Positions 32,901 to 42,870 of a stretch of 64,000 nucleotides of DNA are shown here, one piece after another. Position numbers and translations under genes: made by a program. The notes beneath the pieces were generated by a model. The model did not search any database, was not told the DNA's origin, and saw only the letters and a program-made list of their open reading frames with translations. Origin of the DNA: Actinopolyspora saharensis (GTDB taxonomy: Bacteria; Actinomycetota; Actinomycetes; Mycobacteriales; Pseudonocardiaceae); NCBI RefSeq assembly GCF_900100925.1, contig NZ_FNKO01000002.1, forward strand, positions 372,001 to 436,000. The letters run 5' to 3'. How positions within the stretch are numbered: position 1 is the stretch's first letter; each line of letters begins with the position of its first letter.

Positions 32901-34624
32901 CGCCCGTCTCCCGAGTCCGCTGCGTCCGAGTACGCTGCGTCCTGGTCCGCGCGGTCCGACTCCCCGCGAGTCACAGCGGGAGCGGGTTCTGCCACCACGG
33001 GCAGCAGCGCGGTGAACACGGCACCTCCGTCGTTGTCGACGCGGACCCAGCCACCCCGGTTGCGGCAGGTCTGGCGCACCAGCGCCAGCCCGAGACCGCC
33101 GGTTCCGCCCTGTTCGGCCACCTTGGTGGTGAACCCGGCCCGGAAGACCTCGCTCACCAGGTCCGGGGCGATCCCGGCTCCCGAGTCCCCGACCTCGATC
33201 CCGGTGGCCGCCGCACCGTCCTCCTCCGTGGAGCGCAGTGACACCCGCACCCTGCCACCTTCCCCGCCCAGCGAGTCCAGGGCGTTGTCGATCAGGTTGC
33301 CGACGACGAGGATCAGGTCGTCGCGCGCGGTGGAGCTGGGCAGCGCGTCGAGGTCGGTTTCCGGGTCCAGCACGAACTCGGCACCGCGCTCACCCGCCGC
33401 GGCCGACTTCGCCAGCAGCAAGGCCGACACCGCCGCGTCCCGGACGCGCGTGGTGAGCTCCTCGGTGAAGCGGCCGTGAGCGGCGCTGAGCTCCGCGACG
33501 AAGGTCCGCGCCTCCTCGTGCTCGCCGAGCTCCAACAGCCCCGAGATCGTGTGGATGCGGTTGGAGAACTCGTGGGCCTGGGCGCGCAGCGCGTCCGTGG
33601 TGGTGCGCGCGCCGTCCAGCTCCTGCGCGAGCTGGTCGAGCTGGGTGCGGTCCCGCAACGTGACCACGGAACCGCCGTCGCTGCGTTCCGCGCGTATCGG
33701 CATCCGGTTGAGCGCGAGCACCCTGCCCGCGCGCAGGACGATCTGGTCCGTCCCGTCGGCCTCGCCCGCCAGCACCTCGTGCAGCCGCTCCGGCAGCTCC
33801 AGCTCCTCGAGACGGCGCCCCTCCGCGTCGGCGGGCAACCCCAGCAGCCGGTGGGCCTCGTCGTTGACCAGGGTGATCCTGCCGTCCGAGTCGAACGCCA
33901 CCACTCCCTCCTTGAGCGCGTGCAGCATGGCCACCCGGTGGTCGACCAGTCTCCCGATCTCGTGGGAGGCCATGCCGAAGGTCTTCCGCCGCATCCTCCG
34001 GAAGACCAGGTAGGTCCCGAAACCGCCGAGCAGCATCAGCGTCAGCACGGTCCCGAGCAGTGCGGGCAGGCTCTGGGTCACCTCCTCGCTGACGGTCGAG
34101 ACCGGCACCCCCACGGAGACGACCCCGATGACCCGGCCGGAGTCGTCGAGCACCGGCACTTTCGCCCGCATGGAACGCCCGGTGGTCCCGGTCTGCACAC
34201 CGGTCCACACCTTCCCCGCCAGCGCGGGCGCGGCGTCGGTGGACAGGTGTTCGCCGATGCGCCCCGGATCCGGGTGGGAGTAGCGGATCTGCTGTCTGTT
34301 GGCGACGACGATGAACGAAGCTCCGGTCGCCCGGCGTATCCGCTCGGCCAGCGGAGCGATCGTCCTCTCGGGGTGCGGGTCGTCGAAGGCCTCCCGGACC
34401 GTGTGCAGCGAGGCCACCGACTCGGCGATCACCAGCACGCGCTGCGCGTACTGCTCGTCGAGTTCGGCTCGGGTGTTGCGCCACCAGAACAGCCCGCTCG
34501 CCACGAGGGCTATCACGATCAGCACCAGCTGCAGCGCGAAGAACTGGGCCGCCAGTGGCCAGCGTCGCGCCGCTCCGCTGCCACGCGCGGAATTGCCCTC
34601 GGCGATGACGTCCACCCTCCTCAC
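32897..34624 (-). CDS. CitA/DcuS-type sensor histidine kinase
   Basis: 575 residues. Membrane helices at about 25-47 and 185-207 flank a periplasmic PAS-like (PDC) sensor with IRYSHPDPGRIGEHLS and VPVLDDSGRVIGVVSVGVPV, typical for citrate/C4-dicarboxylate sensors. A cytoplasmic PAS domain (220-330) leads to an H box of the CitA type, HEFSNRIHTISGLLELGE, and the HATPase with VVGNLIDNALDSL and GTGGLGLALVRQT. GTG 34624 was used; it is close to the tctC promoter region. Partner of the response regulator downstream. Confidence 0.92.
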   Translation of the reverse strand: MRRVDVIAEGNSARGSGAARRWPLAAQFFALQLVLIVIALVASGLFWWRNTRAELDEQYAQRVLVIAESVASLHTVREAFDDPHPERTIAPLAERIRRATGASFIVVANRQQIRYSHPDPGRIGEHLSTDAAPALAGKVWTGVQTGTTGRSMRAKVPVLDDSGRVIGVVSVGVPVSTVSEEVTQSLPALLGTVLTLMLLGGFGTYLVFRRMRRKTFGMASHEIGRLVDHRVAMLHALKEGVVAFDSDGRITLVNDEAHRLLGLPADAEGRRLEELELPERLHEVLAGEADGTDQIVLRAGRVLALNRMPIRAERSDGGSVVTLRDRTQLDQLAQELDGARTTTDALRAQAHEFSNRIHTISGLLELGEHEEARTFVAELSAAHGRFTEELTTRVRDAAVSALLLAKSAAAGERGAEFVLDPETDLDALPSSTARDDLILVVGNLIDNALDSLGGEGGRVRVSLRSTEEDGAAATGIEVGDSGAGIAPDLVSEVFRAGFTTKVAEQGGTGGLGLALVRQTCRNRGGWVRVDNDGGAVFTALLPVVAEPAPAVTRGESDRADQDAAYSDAADSGDGR

Positions 34625-34760
34625 GCTCGGAGATCACCCTCGTGGAACGGCAGCACGGCACGAAGGGCATCACACCGCGAACGGTTCCCCCGCACTCCCC
34701 CACCTCCCGTGACCACAACGACCACTACTGAATTTATGAACACCACATTTCCCACGAACG

Positions 34761-34809
34761 GGTGTGACCCACACCCTGTGATCCACAACGCTTAACGTGA
34801 TGTTCACGT
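34761..34809. promoter_or_regulatory. Two inverted repeats before tctC
   Basis: GGTGTG (34761-34766) with CACACC (34770-34775), and ACGTGA (34795-34800) with TCACGT (34804-34809). Both are perfect 6-bp arms separated by 3 nt, in the divergent region between the sensor kinase and tctC. Likely binding sites for the CitB-type regulator or a second factor. Confidence 0.5.
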
Positions 34810-34829
34810 CGACTTCGCAGGGAAGGACC

Positions 34830-35819
34830 ATGACAGGACGACTGATCCTCCGCGTGGCCGCCGCGGTCCTGGGCGTGGTCGTGGTGGGCGCCGGGCTGGC
34901 CGACGCCCACACGAAGGCCTCCAGCGGGACCGGCCCGCGGGACAAACTGCACCTGGTCGCTCCGGCCGACCCCGGTGGCGGCTGGGACAGCGTGGCGCGC
35001 GAGATCCAGAGCGCGGTGGACGCGCACGGCTTCTCCCGCACCACCGAGGTGCTCAACGTCCCCGGTGCGGGCGGAACCATCGGGCTGTCCCGGCTGGCCA
35101 ACCAATCGGGCCAGGACAACAAGCTGATGATGACCGGAGCCGTCATGACCGGTTCCATCCAGACCACCGATTCGCAGGTGACCCTCGACGACGCCACTCC
35201 CGTCGCCCGGTTGGCCGACGACTACGAGGCCGTGGTCGTGCCGGCCGACTCGCCGTTCCACACGGTGCAGGACCTCATGAACGCCTGGCGGAAGTCCCCG
35301 AGCTCGGTGGCGGTCGGTGGTGGCTCCGCCGGTGGGACCGACCACCTGTTCGCCGGGATGCTGCTGCGGGAGGCCGGGGTCGACATATCGAAGCTGAACT
35401 ACGTCGCCTACTCCGGTGGCGGTGAAGTGGTGACCGGTCTGCTCGACGGCGGGCTCGACGTCGGGGTGTCCAGTTACCAGGAGTTCGCCGGGCAGATCGA
35501 GGCCGGGAACCTGCGGGCGCTCGGCATCTCCTCGGAGCACCGGCTGGACGGCATCGACATTCCCACCTTCGTGGAGCAGGGCGTGGACGCGACGCTGGCC
35601 AACTGGCGCGGCGTGATCGCACCTCCGGGGATCAGCCCCGAGCAGCGCGCCGAGCTGGAGCGGATCGTCGAGCAGGTGCACGCCACCGATCAGTGGCAGC
35701 GGGCGGTGCACCGCAACGGCTGGCAGGACACCTTCCAGACGGGAGCCGAGTTCGAGAGGTTCCTCGAATCCGAGACCGCACGCATCAAGAGGATCAGTGA
35801 GGAGCTCGGGCTGTCATGA
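34830..35819 (+). CDS. tctC: Tricarboxylate-type transporter substrate-binding protein TctC
   Basis: 329-residue extracytoplasmic binding protein of the tripartite tricarboxylate transporter family. A signal peptide covers residues 1-26 (hydrophobic LILRVAAAVLGVVVVGAGLA). The Bug/TctC fold is recognisable in LHLVAPADPGGGWDSVAREI, VLNVPGAGGTIGLSRLANQ and SVAVGGGSAGGTDHL. No lipobox Cys follows the signal. ATG 34830 has GGAAGGA just upstream; an earlier GTG at 34797 falls inside an inverted repeat. First gene of tctCBA, with overlapping stop/start into tctB. Expected ligand is citrate or a related carboxylate. Confidence 0.93.
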   Translation: MTGRLILRVAAAVLGVVVVGAGLADAHTKASSGTGPRDKLHLVAPADPGGGWDSVAREIQSAVDAHGFSRTTEVLNVPGAGGTIGLSRLANQSGQDNKLMMTGAVMTGSIQTTDSQVTLDDATPVARLADDYEAVVVPADSPFHTVQDLMNAWRKSPSSVAVGGGSAGGTDHLFAGMLLREAGVDISKLNYVAYSGGGEVVTGLLDGGLDVGVSSYQEFAGQIEAGNLRALGISSEHRLDGIDIPTFVEQGVDATLANWRGVIAPPGISPEQRAELERIVEQVHATDQWQRAVHRNGWQDTFQTGAEFERFLESETARIKRISEELGLS

Positions 35820-36382
35820 GCACATCGGTGGACCACACCACCCCGACGGGGGAGGATCCCGTCCGGGGCAACGGCACGCGGTCGTTCTGGACCGGGCGCA
35901 GTGAGCTGTTCGTCGGTGTCTTCGTGATCGCACTGGGCGGGTTCCTGCTGATCCGCTCGGCGATGATGGACGTTCCCTCCTCGGTGAGCTTCCTCGGACC
36001 GCGGTTCTTCCCCGTCGTGGTCGGCGCGCTGCTGACCGTGCTGGGAGTGGCGCTGACCGTGCGGATGCTGCTTCCCCGCAGCGCTGCCACCTCCGCCGAG
36101 GGCGACGGCGAGGACTCCTCCGCCGCGGCCGGGGCGGGCAGCGACTGGAAACCGCTGCTGCTGACCGCGGCCGCCCTGGCCGCGCACCTGGCGCTGCTGC
36201 AGACGGCGGGGTGGATCATCGCGGGCGCCCTGCTGTTCTGGGGCGTCTCCTGGGCGCTCGGCAGCGGGCACAAGCTGCGCGACCTCGGCATCTCCTTCGT
36301 CGTCTCGGCAGCGGTGCAGCTGGCCTTCTCCGCGGGGCTCGGCCTGCCGCTTCCCTCCGGTGTCCTGGTTGGGGTGTTCTGA
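35816..36382 (+). CDS. tctB: Small membrane subunit TctB
   Basis: 188 residues with four membrane helices (about 30-50, 65-83, 107-127 and 150-180), the small permease subunit of the tripartite tricarboxylate transporter. The first helix and FLGPRFFPVVVGALLTVLG match TctB, where this motif is conserved. It overlaps tctC by 4 nt and ends directly at the start of tctA, so the three subunits are translated as one unit. An acidic loop (EGDGEDSSAAAG) separates the helix pairs. Confidence 0.9.
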   Translation: MSTSVDHTTPTGEDPVRGNGTRSFWTGRSELFVGVFVIALGGFLLIRSAMMDVPSSVSFLGPRFFPVVVGALLTVLGVALTVRMLLPRSAATSAEGDGEDSSAAAGAGSDWKPLLLTAAALAAHLALLQTAGWIIAGALLFWGVSWALGSGHKLRDLGISFVVSAAVQLAFSAGLGLPLPSGVLVGVF

Positions 36383-37882
36383 GTGGAAACGTTGTCCCTG
36401 CTGGGCGGGGGTTTCGCCGAAGCGGTGACCCCGCTGAACCTGCTGCTGTGCCTGACCGGGGTGATGCTCGGCACCGTGGTGGGCGTGCTGCCCGGACTGG
36501 GCACGGCCATGGCGATCGCGCTGCTCGTCCCAGTCACCTTCCAGCTCGACCCGACCGGCGCGTTCATCATGTTCGCCGGGGTCTACTTCGGAGGGCAGTT
36601 CGGCGGTGCCACGACCGCGATCCTGCTCAACACCCCCGGGCAGAGCTCCTCGATGGCCACGGCCTTCGAGGGGTTCCTGATGGCGAAGAACCGGCGGGCT
36701 CCCCAGGCGCTGGCCACCGCGGTGCTCGGTTCCTTCCTCTCGAGCATCGTCGCGGTGACCCTGGTGGTGTTCTTCTCGCCGCTGATGGTGAACCTGGCCG
36801 TCGGCTTCGGCCCGCCCGAGTACTTCGCGCTGACCGTGCTGGCCTTCCTGGCCACCTCGGCCGTGGTGACCGGTGACATGCTGCGCGGGCTGAGCTCGCT
36901 CGGCATCGGGCTCGCCGTCGCGATGGTCGGCATCGACGAGCAGAGCGGGGCCGTGCGGTTCACGCTGGGCAGCACCCAGCTGCTGGACGGGATCAGCGTC
37001 GTGGTGGTCACCGTGGGGCTGCTGGCCATCGGCGAGGTGCTGCACGTCGCGTCGCGCTCCCGGCGCGCACCGGCCACCGAGACCGTCGCCTCGGGGCGCC
37101 CGTGGTTGAGCAGGCGGGACCTGACCCGTTCCTGGCGTCCCTGGCTGCGCGGCACCGCGCTCGGCATCCCCTTCGGGGTGATCCCGGCGGGCGGGGCCGA
37201 GATTCCCACCTTCCTGTCCTACGGCACCGAGAAGAGCCTGTCCAGGAGGCGGGGCGACGACGAGTTCGACCACGGCGCCATCGAGGGGGTCGCGGGCCCG
37301 GAGGCCGCGAACAACGCGACGACGGCGACCTCACTGGTTCCGCTGCTCGGGCTGGGTCTGCCCACCTCGGCCACCGCTGCGATCATGCTCGGCGCGTTCC
37401 AGCAGTACGGGATGCGCCCGGGACCGCTGCTGTTCACGCAGGAGTCCGATCTGGTCTGGGCGCTGCTGGCCAGCCTGTTCATCGGCAGCGCGATGCTGCT
37501 GGTGCTGAACCTGCCGTTCGCCCCCGTCTGGGCGAAGCTGCTGCGCATCCCGCGCAACTACCTCTACGCGGGGATCGTGGTGTTCGCGACTCTCGGGGTG
37601 TACACCACCAGGTCGTCGGTGTTCGACGTGCTGCTGCTGTACGTGATCGGTGCGCTGGGCTTCCTGCTGCGTCGCTACGGCTTCCCGATCGCTCCGGTGC
37701 TCATCGGGGTCATCCTCGGACCGCTGGCCGAGACCTCGCTGCGCCGCGCGATGGCGATGAGCCAGGGTGACGTCGGGGCGCTCGTGGACAGTCCTTTCGC
37801 GGTGGCGATCTACTCGATCCTGGTGCTGGCCGTGGTGGTCTCGCTCGTGCTGCGCGCGCGCAACCGTCGCCGAGCGGCCTGA
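36383..37882 (+). CDS. tctA: Large membrane subunit TctA
   Basis: 499 residues, the main permease of the tripartite tricarboxylate transporter with about eleven membrane helices. Family motifs are clear: [39 protein letters not shown], and in the second half [20 protein letters not shown] followed by [19 protein letters not shown] 36383 comes right after the tctB stop. With TctB and the TctC receptor it should take up citrate or a similar carboxylate, driven by an ion gradient and controlled by the divergent CitAB-type pair. Confidence 0.95.
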   Translation: METLSLLGGGFAEAVTPLNLLLCLTGVMLGTVVGVLPGLGTAMAIALLVPVTFQLDPTGAFIMFAGVYFGGQFGGATTAILLNTPGQSSSMATAFEGFLMAKNRRAPQALATAVLGSFLSSIVAVTLVVFFSPLMVNLAVGFGPPEYFALTVLAFLATSAVVTGDMLRGLSSLGIGLAVAMVGIDEQSGAVRFTLGSTQLLDGISVVVVTVGLLAIGEVLHVASRSRRAPATETVASGRPWLSRRDLTRSWRPWLRGTALGIPFGVIPAGGAEIPTFLSYGTEKSLSRRRGDDEFDHGAIEGVAGPEAANNATTATSLVPLLGLGLPTSATAAIMLGAFQQYGMRPGPLLFTQESDLVWALLASLFIGSAMLLVLNLPFAPVWAKLLRIPRNYLYAGIVVFATLGVYTTRSSVFDVLLLYVIGALGFLLRRYGFPIAPVLIGVILGPLAETSLRRAMAMSQGDVGALVDSPFAVAIYSILVLAVVVSLVLRARNRRRAA

Positions 37883-38186
37883 ACCCGCAGGTTCGCTCGC
37901 CGGTCACCATCGCTGGTTCCTCCGTGGTGCTCTCGCGGCCACAGCCCCGACATCGTGCGGAAGCACTGCCCGGTGTCGGGGCACCCGCCGCGAACCCCGA
38001 CCGGCCCCGATCGGCCCGCCGAGCGAACCGAGCCCCGCCTCTCCGATTCGGAACGCGTTCAGCCCGAGGAGCTGGTCCGAGCGTGTCACGACGTCCATCC
38101 ACTCTTCACCGCACTATTGACCCGCGTTGACCGGCGCTTGTCACGCTGCGGTGGTCTCCCCAACCACTAACGTGAGGAGGACGGTC
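37883..38186. other. Intergenic region after tctA
   Basis: 304 nt without a convincing gene. It ends in the GAGGAGG ribosome site (about 38174-38180) of the nuclease gene. Short open frames here have no ribosome sites and no protein-like features. I see no clear terminator. Confidence 0.5.
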
Positions 38187-38816
38187 GTGCGAAAGCTCGT
38201 CACCACGCTCACCACCGCGCTCTCCGCGGTGGCTCTGCTGGCCGTTTCGGCGGGAACGGCCACAGCCTATCCACCCACCCCGCCCGACCGGAGCACCGCG
38301 AGCCAGCAACTGGCCGAGCTCACGGTGCGCTCCGAGGGCTCCATGAACGGCTACGACAGGGACCGCTTCCCCCACTGGTCGAGTCAGTCCGGCAGCTGCG
38401 ACACCCGCGAGACCGTGCTGAAGAGGGACGGCAGCGAGGTGAACGTCGGAAGCGACTGCTACCCGACCTCGGGAAGCTGGTACAGCGTCTACGACCAGCA
38501 GTGGGTCCAGGATCCCAGTGAGGTGCACATCGACCACATGGTCCCGCTGGCGGAGTCCTGGAGGTCGGGCACCGCGAGCTGGAGCGACTCCAAGCGCGAG
38601 AACTTCGCCAACGACCTGGACAGCCAGCAGCTGATCGCGGTGTCCGGAACGTCCAACATGGACAAGAGTGACTCCGACCCCGCCGAGTGGAAGCCGTCGA
38701 ACACCGGCTACCACTGCATCTACGCGCGCGGTTGGATCAACGTCAAGCACAAGTGGGGGCTGAGCATCGACTCGGCCGAGAAGACGGCGCTGTCGAACAT
38801 GTTAGGCAGCTGCTGA
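38187..38816 (+). CDS. Secreted HNH-type nuclease (DUF1524-like)
   Basis: 209 residues from GTG 38187. A signal peptide spans 1-28 (ALSAVALLAVSAGTATA). The mature part has the beta-beta-alpha metal motif HIDHMVPLAESWRSG (about 115-129) with the double His-Asp-His, then NFANDLDSQQLIAVSG and DKSDSDPAEWKPS, which are diagnostic for the secreted actinobacterial HNH/DUF1524 nucleases (NucM-like). Four cysteines suggest disulfides. Likely degrades extracellular DNA. It stands alone, with its own ribosome site. Confidence 0.85.
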   Translation: MRKLVTTLTTALSAVALLAVSAGTATAYPPTPPDRSTASQQLAELTVRSEGSMNGYDRDRFPHWSSQSGSCDTRETVLKRDGSEVNVGSDCYPTSGSWYSVYDQQWVQDPSEVHIDHMVPLAESWRSGTASWSDSKRENFANDLDSQQLIAVSGTSNMDKSDSDPAEWKPSNTGYHCIYARGWINVKHKWGLSIDSAEKTALSNMLGSC

Positions 38817-39026
38817 GGCACCTCCGCGCGGGTGGCGGGCGCGCCCCGCTCGTCACCCGCGGCCGGCCCACCGCCCCTTCCGGGGCAGGGGGATCCGCCG
38901 GGACGAACCCCCTTCCGCGCGGCCGGGGTGGTCCACGGCTCTCGCCCTGGCGAAAGGCGCGCACGCGGTACCCTGGTTAACAGCGCCGCCCGCTTCCCGG
39001 CCGCGACCGCCTCGGAGGTGTCCCGG

Positions 39027-39869
39027 ATGAACCAGCCCGAGAACCGTGACGAAGAGCCGTTCCTCGGTTCAACGCCGCCTCGCGAGGAGGTCCGCACCGA
39101 CCTGCCGAACGCCGCGCGGATGTACGACTACTACCTCGGGGGATCCACCAACTTCGCGGCGGACCGGGAGGCGGCCGAGGCCGGTTCCGCCGCGGTGCCG
39201 CACGCACGCGAGTACGCGCAGGCGAACCGCGCGTTCCTGCAGAGGGCGGTCACCTTCCTCGCCGAGAACGGCGTCGACCAGTTCCTCGACCTCGGATCGG
39301 GCATCCCGACCGTCGGCAACGTCCACGAGGTGGCCCGGCAGTCCAACCCGCGGGCCAGGGTGGCCTACGTCGATCACGAACCGGTCGCCGTGGCGCACGC
39401 CCAGCGCCTGCTGGGCGAGCTGTCCGGAGTCACGATGACGCTCGCCGACATCCGCTCCCCGGAGGAGGTGCTGTCCGCACCCGGTGTGTCCGGGCTGCTG
39501 GACTTCGACCGCCCCGTCGGCCTGCTGGCCGTTGCGGTGCTGCCCTTCGTCCCCGACCAGGACGAGGCGCGCGAGATGCTGGCGACGTATCGCGGGGCCT
39601 GCGCGCCGGGAAGCCACTTCGTGCTGTCCCACATCTCCGCGCTGTCCGCGACTCCCCAGCAGGTGGCTGCGGCCGAGGAGGTCATGGCCCGCACCCCCAC
39701 CCCGGTCAGGTGGCGCCCCCCGCACGAGATCGAGGAGCTGTTGGCGGGCTTCTCGGTGGTGGACCCCGGTCTCGTCCCCCTCCCGAGGTGGCGGCCCGAG
39801 GCCCCGGTGACCGAGGACGAGGTCAACATCGCCAACGCCTACGGGGCCGTCGGCCGGCTCGACGGGTGA
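39027..39869 (+). CDS. SAM-dependent methyltransferase, DUF574 family
   Basis: 280 residues from ATG 39027 (ribosome site GGAGGTG). It has the actinobacterial family signature: PNAARMYDYYLGGSTNFAADREAAE at the N-terminus, the SAM site FLDLGSGIPTVGNVHEVAR (about 88-106), and VAYVDHEPVAVAHAQRLL. The C-terminal HFVLSHISAL and PPHEIEELLAGF also fit. These proteins are abundant in actinomycetes and mostly of unknown substrate. It is a single-gene unit between the nuclease and the convergent nitroreductase. Confidence 0.85.
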   Translation: MNQPENRDEEPFLGSTPPREEVRTDLPNAARMYDYYLGGSTNFAADREAAEAGSAAVPHAREYAQANRAFLQRAVTFLAENGVDQFLDLGSGIPTVGNVHEVARQSNPRARVAYVDHEPVAVAHAQRLLGELSGVTMTLADIRSPEEVLSAPGVSGLLDFDRPVGLLAVAVLPFVPDQDEAREMLATYRGACAPGSHFVLSHISALSATPQQVAAAEEVMARTPTPVRWRPPHEIEELLAGFSVVDPGLVPLPRWRPEAPVTEDEVNIANAYGAVGRLDG

Positions 39870-39926
39870 CCCCGGCCGTCCCGGCGCGCCCGGGCAACCA
39901 CCGGGAGCGCCCCGTGCACGCGGGGG

Positions 39927-40922
39927 TCAGCCGCGGCGCTGTCCGGGCACGGGTGCCGGATGGCCGAACCTGGCCAGCACGTGTGGCTCCCCCGCGAGAC
40001 CGAGGCGTTCACGCAGTCCCCGCCGAACCTCGGCCAGGTGCAGCGGCTGGGTGATGACCGAGGCCACCAGTCCCAGACTGGTCGCCGTCAACCAGGCCAG
40101 CTCCAGCGCTTCCCCCGTTCGGAAGTGGTCGGACGGCTCGTCGGAGTCGGTGCACAGCACCATGACCGACTCCTCGGCTATCCACTCGGCGAGTCGGCCC
40201 TGTTCGGGCAGCCGGGTGCCCGAAGTGGTCAGCCCTACCCCGGGAACCCCCTCCCCGACCAGGTCGTCCCCGTCGAAGCCGCTCCCGGCCCCGCTGGCCC
40301 GGCCGGACCTGTCGGTCATCCACATCGCCAGCTCGCGCTGGTAGTGACGGTCCTTCTTGTGGACCCGTGCCGCGTACCCGAGCAGCTCCGCCACGTGCCG
40401 GGCCTCCGCCGTGCCCGTGACCCAGCGGGCCCCCACCCCGGAGGAACCGCCCGCGGCGAGCAGGGTCTCCCTGGAGACGTGCGCGAGTCCCTCTTCGTGG
40501 AAGGGGCGCCGGTGGCTGCTGCGCCGGGTGATGGCCCTGAAGCGCTGCCCTTCCAGCACGGAGGGCTCCCGACGGGCCGTTCCGGTCACGACTCCCACGA
40601 GATCCGGTTCCTCCGGCCCCGGTCCGCGACGCAGCTCGACGTCCCACCCGGTCGCGCGCACGGCGAGGAACAGGTTCGTCAGGGCGGCCCCGCAGGAGAT
40701 CCTCCGGTCCCTTCCCTCCGGATCGTGCTGCTCCAGGGAGACCTCCGCCCGCTCGTACAGGCTCGCCGTGCGCCCTCCGAAGACCAGCGACCACGGTTGC
40801 GTGTTGTGCACCGACGGCGCGCGTCCCACGGACTGCTCCATGCTGCGGACGTCCTCGGGCGGCCACTCCTGTCCCTCGGTGGCGGTTCCGGCTCCTCGCC
40901 GGTGCGATCTTCGCGGACTCAT
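39927..40922 (-). CDS. Acg-type nitroreductase family protein
   Basis: 331 residues with two nitroreductase half-domains in one chain, as in mycobacterial Acg/Rv3131-like proteins. The FMN-binding APSVHNTQPWSLVFG is near residue 36; ITRRSSHRRPFHEEG and SVMVLCTDSDEPSDHFRTGEALE are further conserved blocks. In mycobacteria these belong to the dormancy (DosR) regulon and may store flavin; enzymatic activity is often lost. No regulatory site was identified in the 450-nt upstream region. ATG 40922. Confidence 0.82.
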   Translation of the reverse strand: MSPRRSHRRGAGTATEGQEWPPEDVRSMEQSVGRAPSVHNTQPWSLVFGGRTASLYERAEVSLEQHDPEGRDRRISCGAALTNLFLAVRATGWDVELRRGPGPEEPDLVGVVTGTARREPSVLEGQRFRAITRRSSHRRPFHEEGLAHVSRETLLAAGGSSGVGARWVTGTAEARHVAELLGYAARVHKKDRHYQRELAMWMTDRSGRASGAGSGFDGDDLVGEGVPGVGLTTSGTRLPEQGRLAEWIAEESVMVLCTDSDEPSDHFRTGEALELAWLTATSLGLVASVITQPLHLAEVRRGLRERLGLAGEPHVLARFGHPAPVPGQRRG

Positions 40923-41374
40923 GGGCGACCACCCCCGGCACGATTCACGATCCCGGATTCACACGACCCCGGATTCACGCCCCCGACTGCGCCGACCGGC
41001 CCGTCCGCCCGAGGGCCCGAACGGGGTGACACGACAACATCGCTGGACACCGTCCGCGCGACCCGGCATCACTATCCCCTCGTCACCCGTGCGCCGCATT
41101 TCGGGCACCACCCGCGCGGGCGCGCTGCTCCCGCGAAGGCGCGCGGCGGTGGGAGGAGGCCACGAGGCCATCCGGCGGAGGGCTGCCTCCACCGCCCGGA
41201 GGAACGAGCGCTGCTGCCGACGCTCTTCGAGGTCCGCCCGCCACCGCGGAGCGGAACCGACTTCTCCGACGCTCTTGTCGTGAGCCGAGGCCGTCGCTAC
41301 GGTACCGAAAAACTTACAGCGTTAGTTATCTGGGGCACACCCGAGAGTTACACCGACACGAAGGGTGCGTAGCG
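40923..41374. other. Divergent intergenic region
   Basis: 452 nt between the nitroreductase and the symporter, which are divergently transcribed. Short frames on both strands are very Arg/Pro-rich shadows. The last 90 nt before 41375 turn AT-richer (GAAAAACTTACAGCGTTAG at about 41308-41326), probably the promoter of the symporter gene. Confidence 0.45.
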
Positions 41375-42703
41375 ATGGCCGGTTCGACGACCACGCAGTC
41401 CGGAAGAGTGGCCCTGGCCAGTCTGATCGGTACGACGATCGAGTGGTACGACTTCTTCATCTACGGCACAGCCGCCTCGCTGGTGTTCAACGAGCTCTTC
41501 TTCCCCTCCTTCGACCCGCTGGTCGGCGCCCTGGCCGCCTTCGCCTCGTTCGCCATCGGGTTCCTGGCCCGCCCGCTGGGCGGAGTCGTCTTCTCCCACT
41601 TCGGGGACCGGCTGGGACGCAAACCGATGCTGATCTGGTCCCTGATGCTGATGGGCGTGGCCACGCTGTTGATCGGCACGCTGCCCGCCTACGGCTCCAT
41701 CGGGGTGTGGGCGCCCGTGCTGCTGGTGCTGCTGCGCTTCGCGCAGGGGATCGGAGTCGGAGGCGAGTGGGGCGGGGCGGCGCTGATGGCCGTCGAGCAC
41801 GCCCCCGACAAGCGGCGGGGCTTCTACGGGGCCTGGCCGCAGGTCGGCGTCCCTGCCGGTCTGCTGCTGGGCAACATGACCTTCTCGCTGGTCTCGGCCA
41901 GCGTGACCGACGAGCAGTTCATGGCCTGGGGCTGGCGGATTCCGTTCCTGATGAGCGCGGTTCTCATCGTGCTCGGGCTGTTCATCCGGCTCAAGATCAG
42001 CGAGAGCCCGGTGTTCGAACGCGTGATGCGCACCAAGGAGAAGTCCCGCGTCCCCGTGGTCGAAGCGCTGCGCTCGCACCCGAGGACGATCCTGCTCGCC
42101 ACGGGAACCTTCCTCGGCACCCACGCCACCTTCTACATAACGAGCACCTGGCTGGTCTTCTACACCACCGAGGAGGGCCTGTTCGAACGGACCACCGTGC
42201 TCAACGCCAACTCGCTGCTGAGCTTCGTGGACATACCGTTCATGCTCGCCTTCGGACTGCTATCGGACTACCTGGGCAGGCGGCGCATGATGATCAGCGG
42301 CATGGGCGTCATGGCGCTGTTCGCCCTTCCCTACATGCTGCTGGTGGACAGCGGGTCCATCGTGCTGTACCTGCTCGGCGGCATGGTGCTGCAGCTGTGC
42401 CGGACCTCGGTGTACGGGCCGCAGTCGGCCTACTACTCCGAACTGTTCTCCACCCGGCTGCGCTACAGCGGCATCTCCATCAGCTACCAGCTGGCCTCGA
42501 TACTCGGAGGAGGAATCGCCCCGATGATCTGCACGGGGCTGTACGCGGCGACCGGCTCCCCCGTGGCGATCGCGGGCTACATGGCGGTGCTGGCCGTGAT
42601 CTCGTGCGGATCGGCGTACCTGCTGACCGAGACGTACAAGCGCGATCTCGCCGAACCCGCTGCCGCGCGGGAGGTCGACGGCGAACCCACCGCCTCCGGC
42701 TGA
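41375..42703 (+). CDS. MHS-family metabolite:proton symporter
   Basis: 442 residues with twelve membrane helices of the major facilitator fold. The N-terminus GTTIEWYDFFIYGTAASLVF and the loop HFGDRLGRKPML (helix 2-3) are signatures of the metabolite:H+ symporter group (ShiA, KgtP and ProP relatives), as is QGIGVGGEWGGAALMAVEHAP. Substrate could be an aromatic acid, a dicarboxylate or a compatible solute; the sequence does not decide. A single-gene unit, divergent from the nitroreductase. Confidence 0.9.
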   Translation: MAGSTTTQSGRVALASLIGTTIEWYDFFIYGTAASLVFNELFFPSFDPLVGALAAFASFAIGFLARPLGGVVFSHFGDRLGRKPMLIWSLMLMGVATLLIGTLPAYGSIGVWAPVLLVLLRFAQGIGVGGEWGGAALMAVEHAPDKRRGFYGAWPQVGVPAGLLLGNMTFSLVSASVTDEQFMAWGWRIPFLMSAVLIVLGLFIRLKISESPVFERVMRTKEKSRVPVVEALRSHPRTILLATGTFLGTHATFYITSTWLVFYTTEEGLFERTTVLNANSLLSFVDIPFMLAFGLLSDYLGRRRMMISGMGVMALFALPYMLLVDSGSIVLYLLGGMVLQLCRTSVYGPQSAYYSELFSTRLRYSGISISYQLASILGGGIAPMICTGLYAATGSPVAIAGYMAVLAVISCGSAYLLTETYKRDLAEPAAAREVDGEPTASG

Positions 42704-42870
42704 AGGCCGGAAGTTCGCTCTCCGAGCCGGCCACGGACGCCGGGCTCGACGTCGGGCCTTCTCGGGAGCGAGCACCCGCGGAAGGCCCGCCGAGCGATCC
42801 CGCACGACCGCCGCGCCGAACGGTCCGATCGAGCCGACCCGAGCTCGCCGATCCGGACCACCCGGGCCGG

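Noticed and set aside
33476..34795. 439-residue plus-strand frame opposite the sensor kinase
   Set aside because: His/Gln/Val-rich antisense reading of a clear CitA-type kinase.
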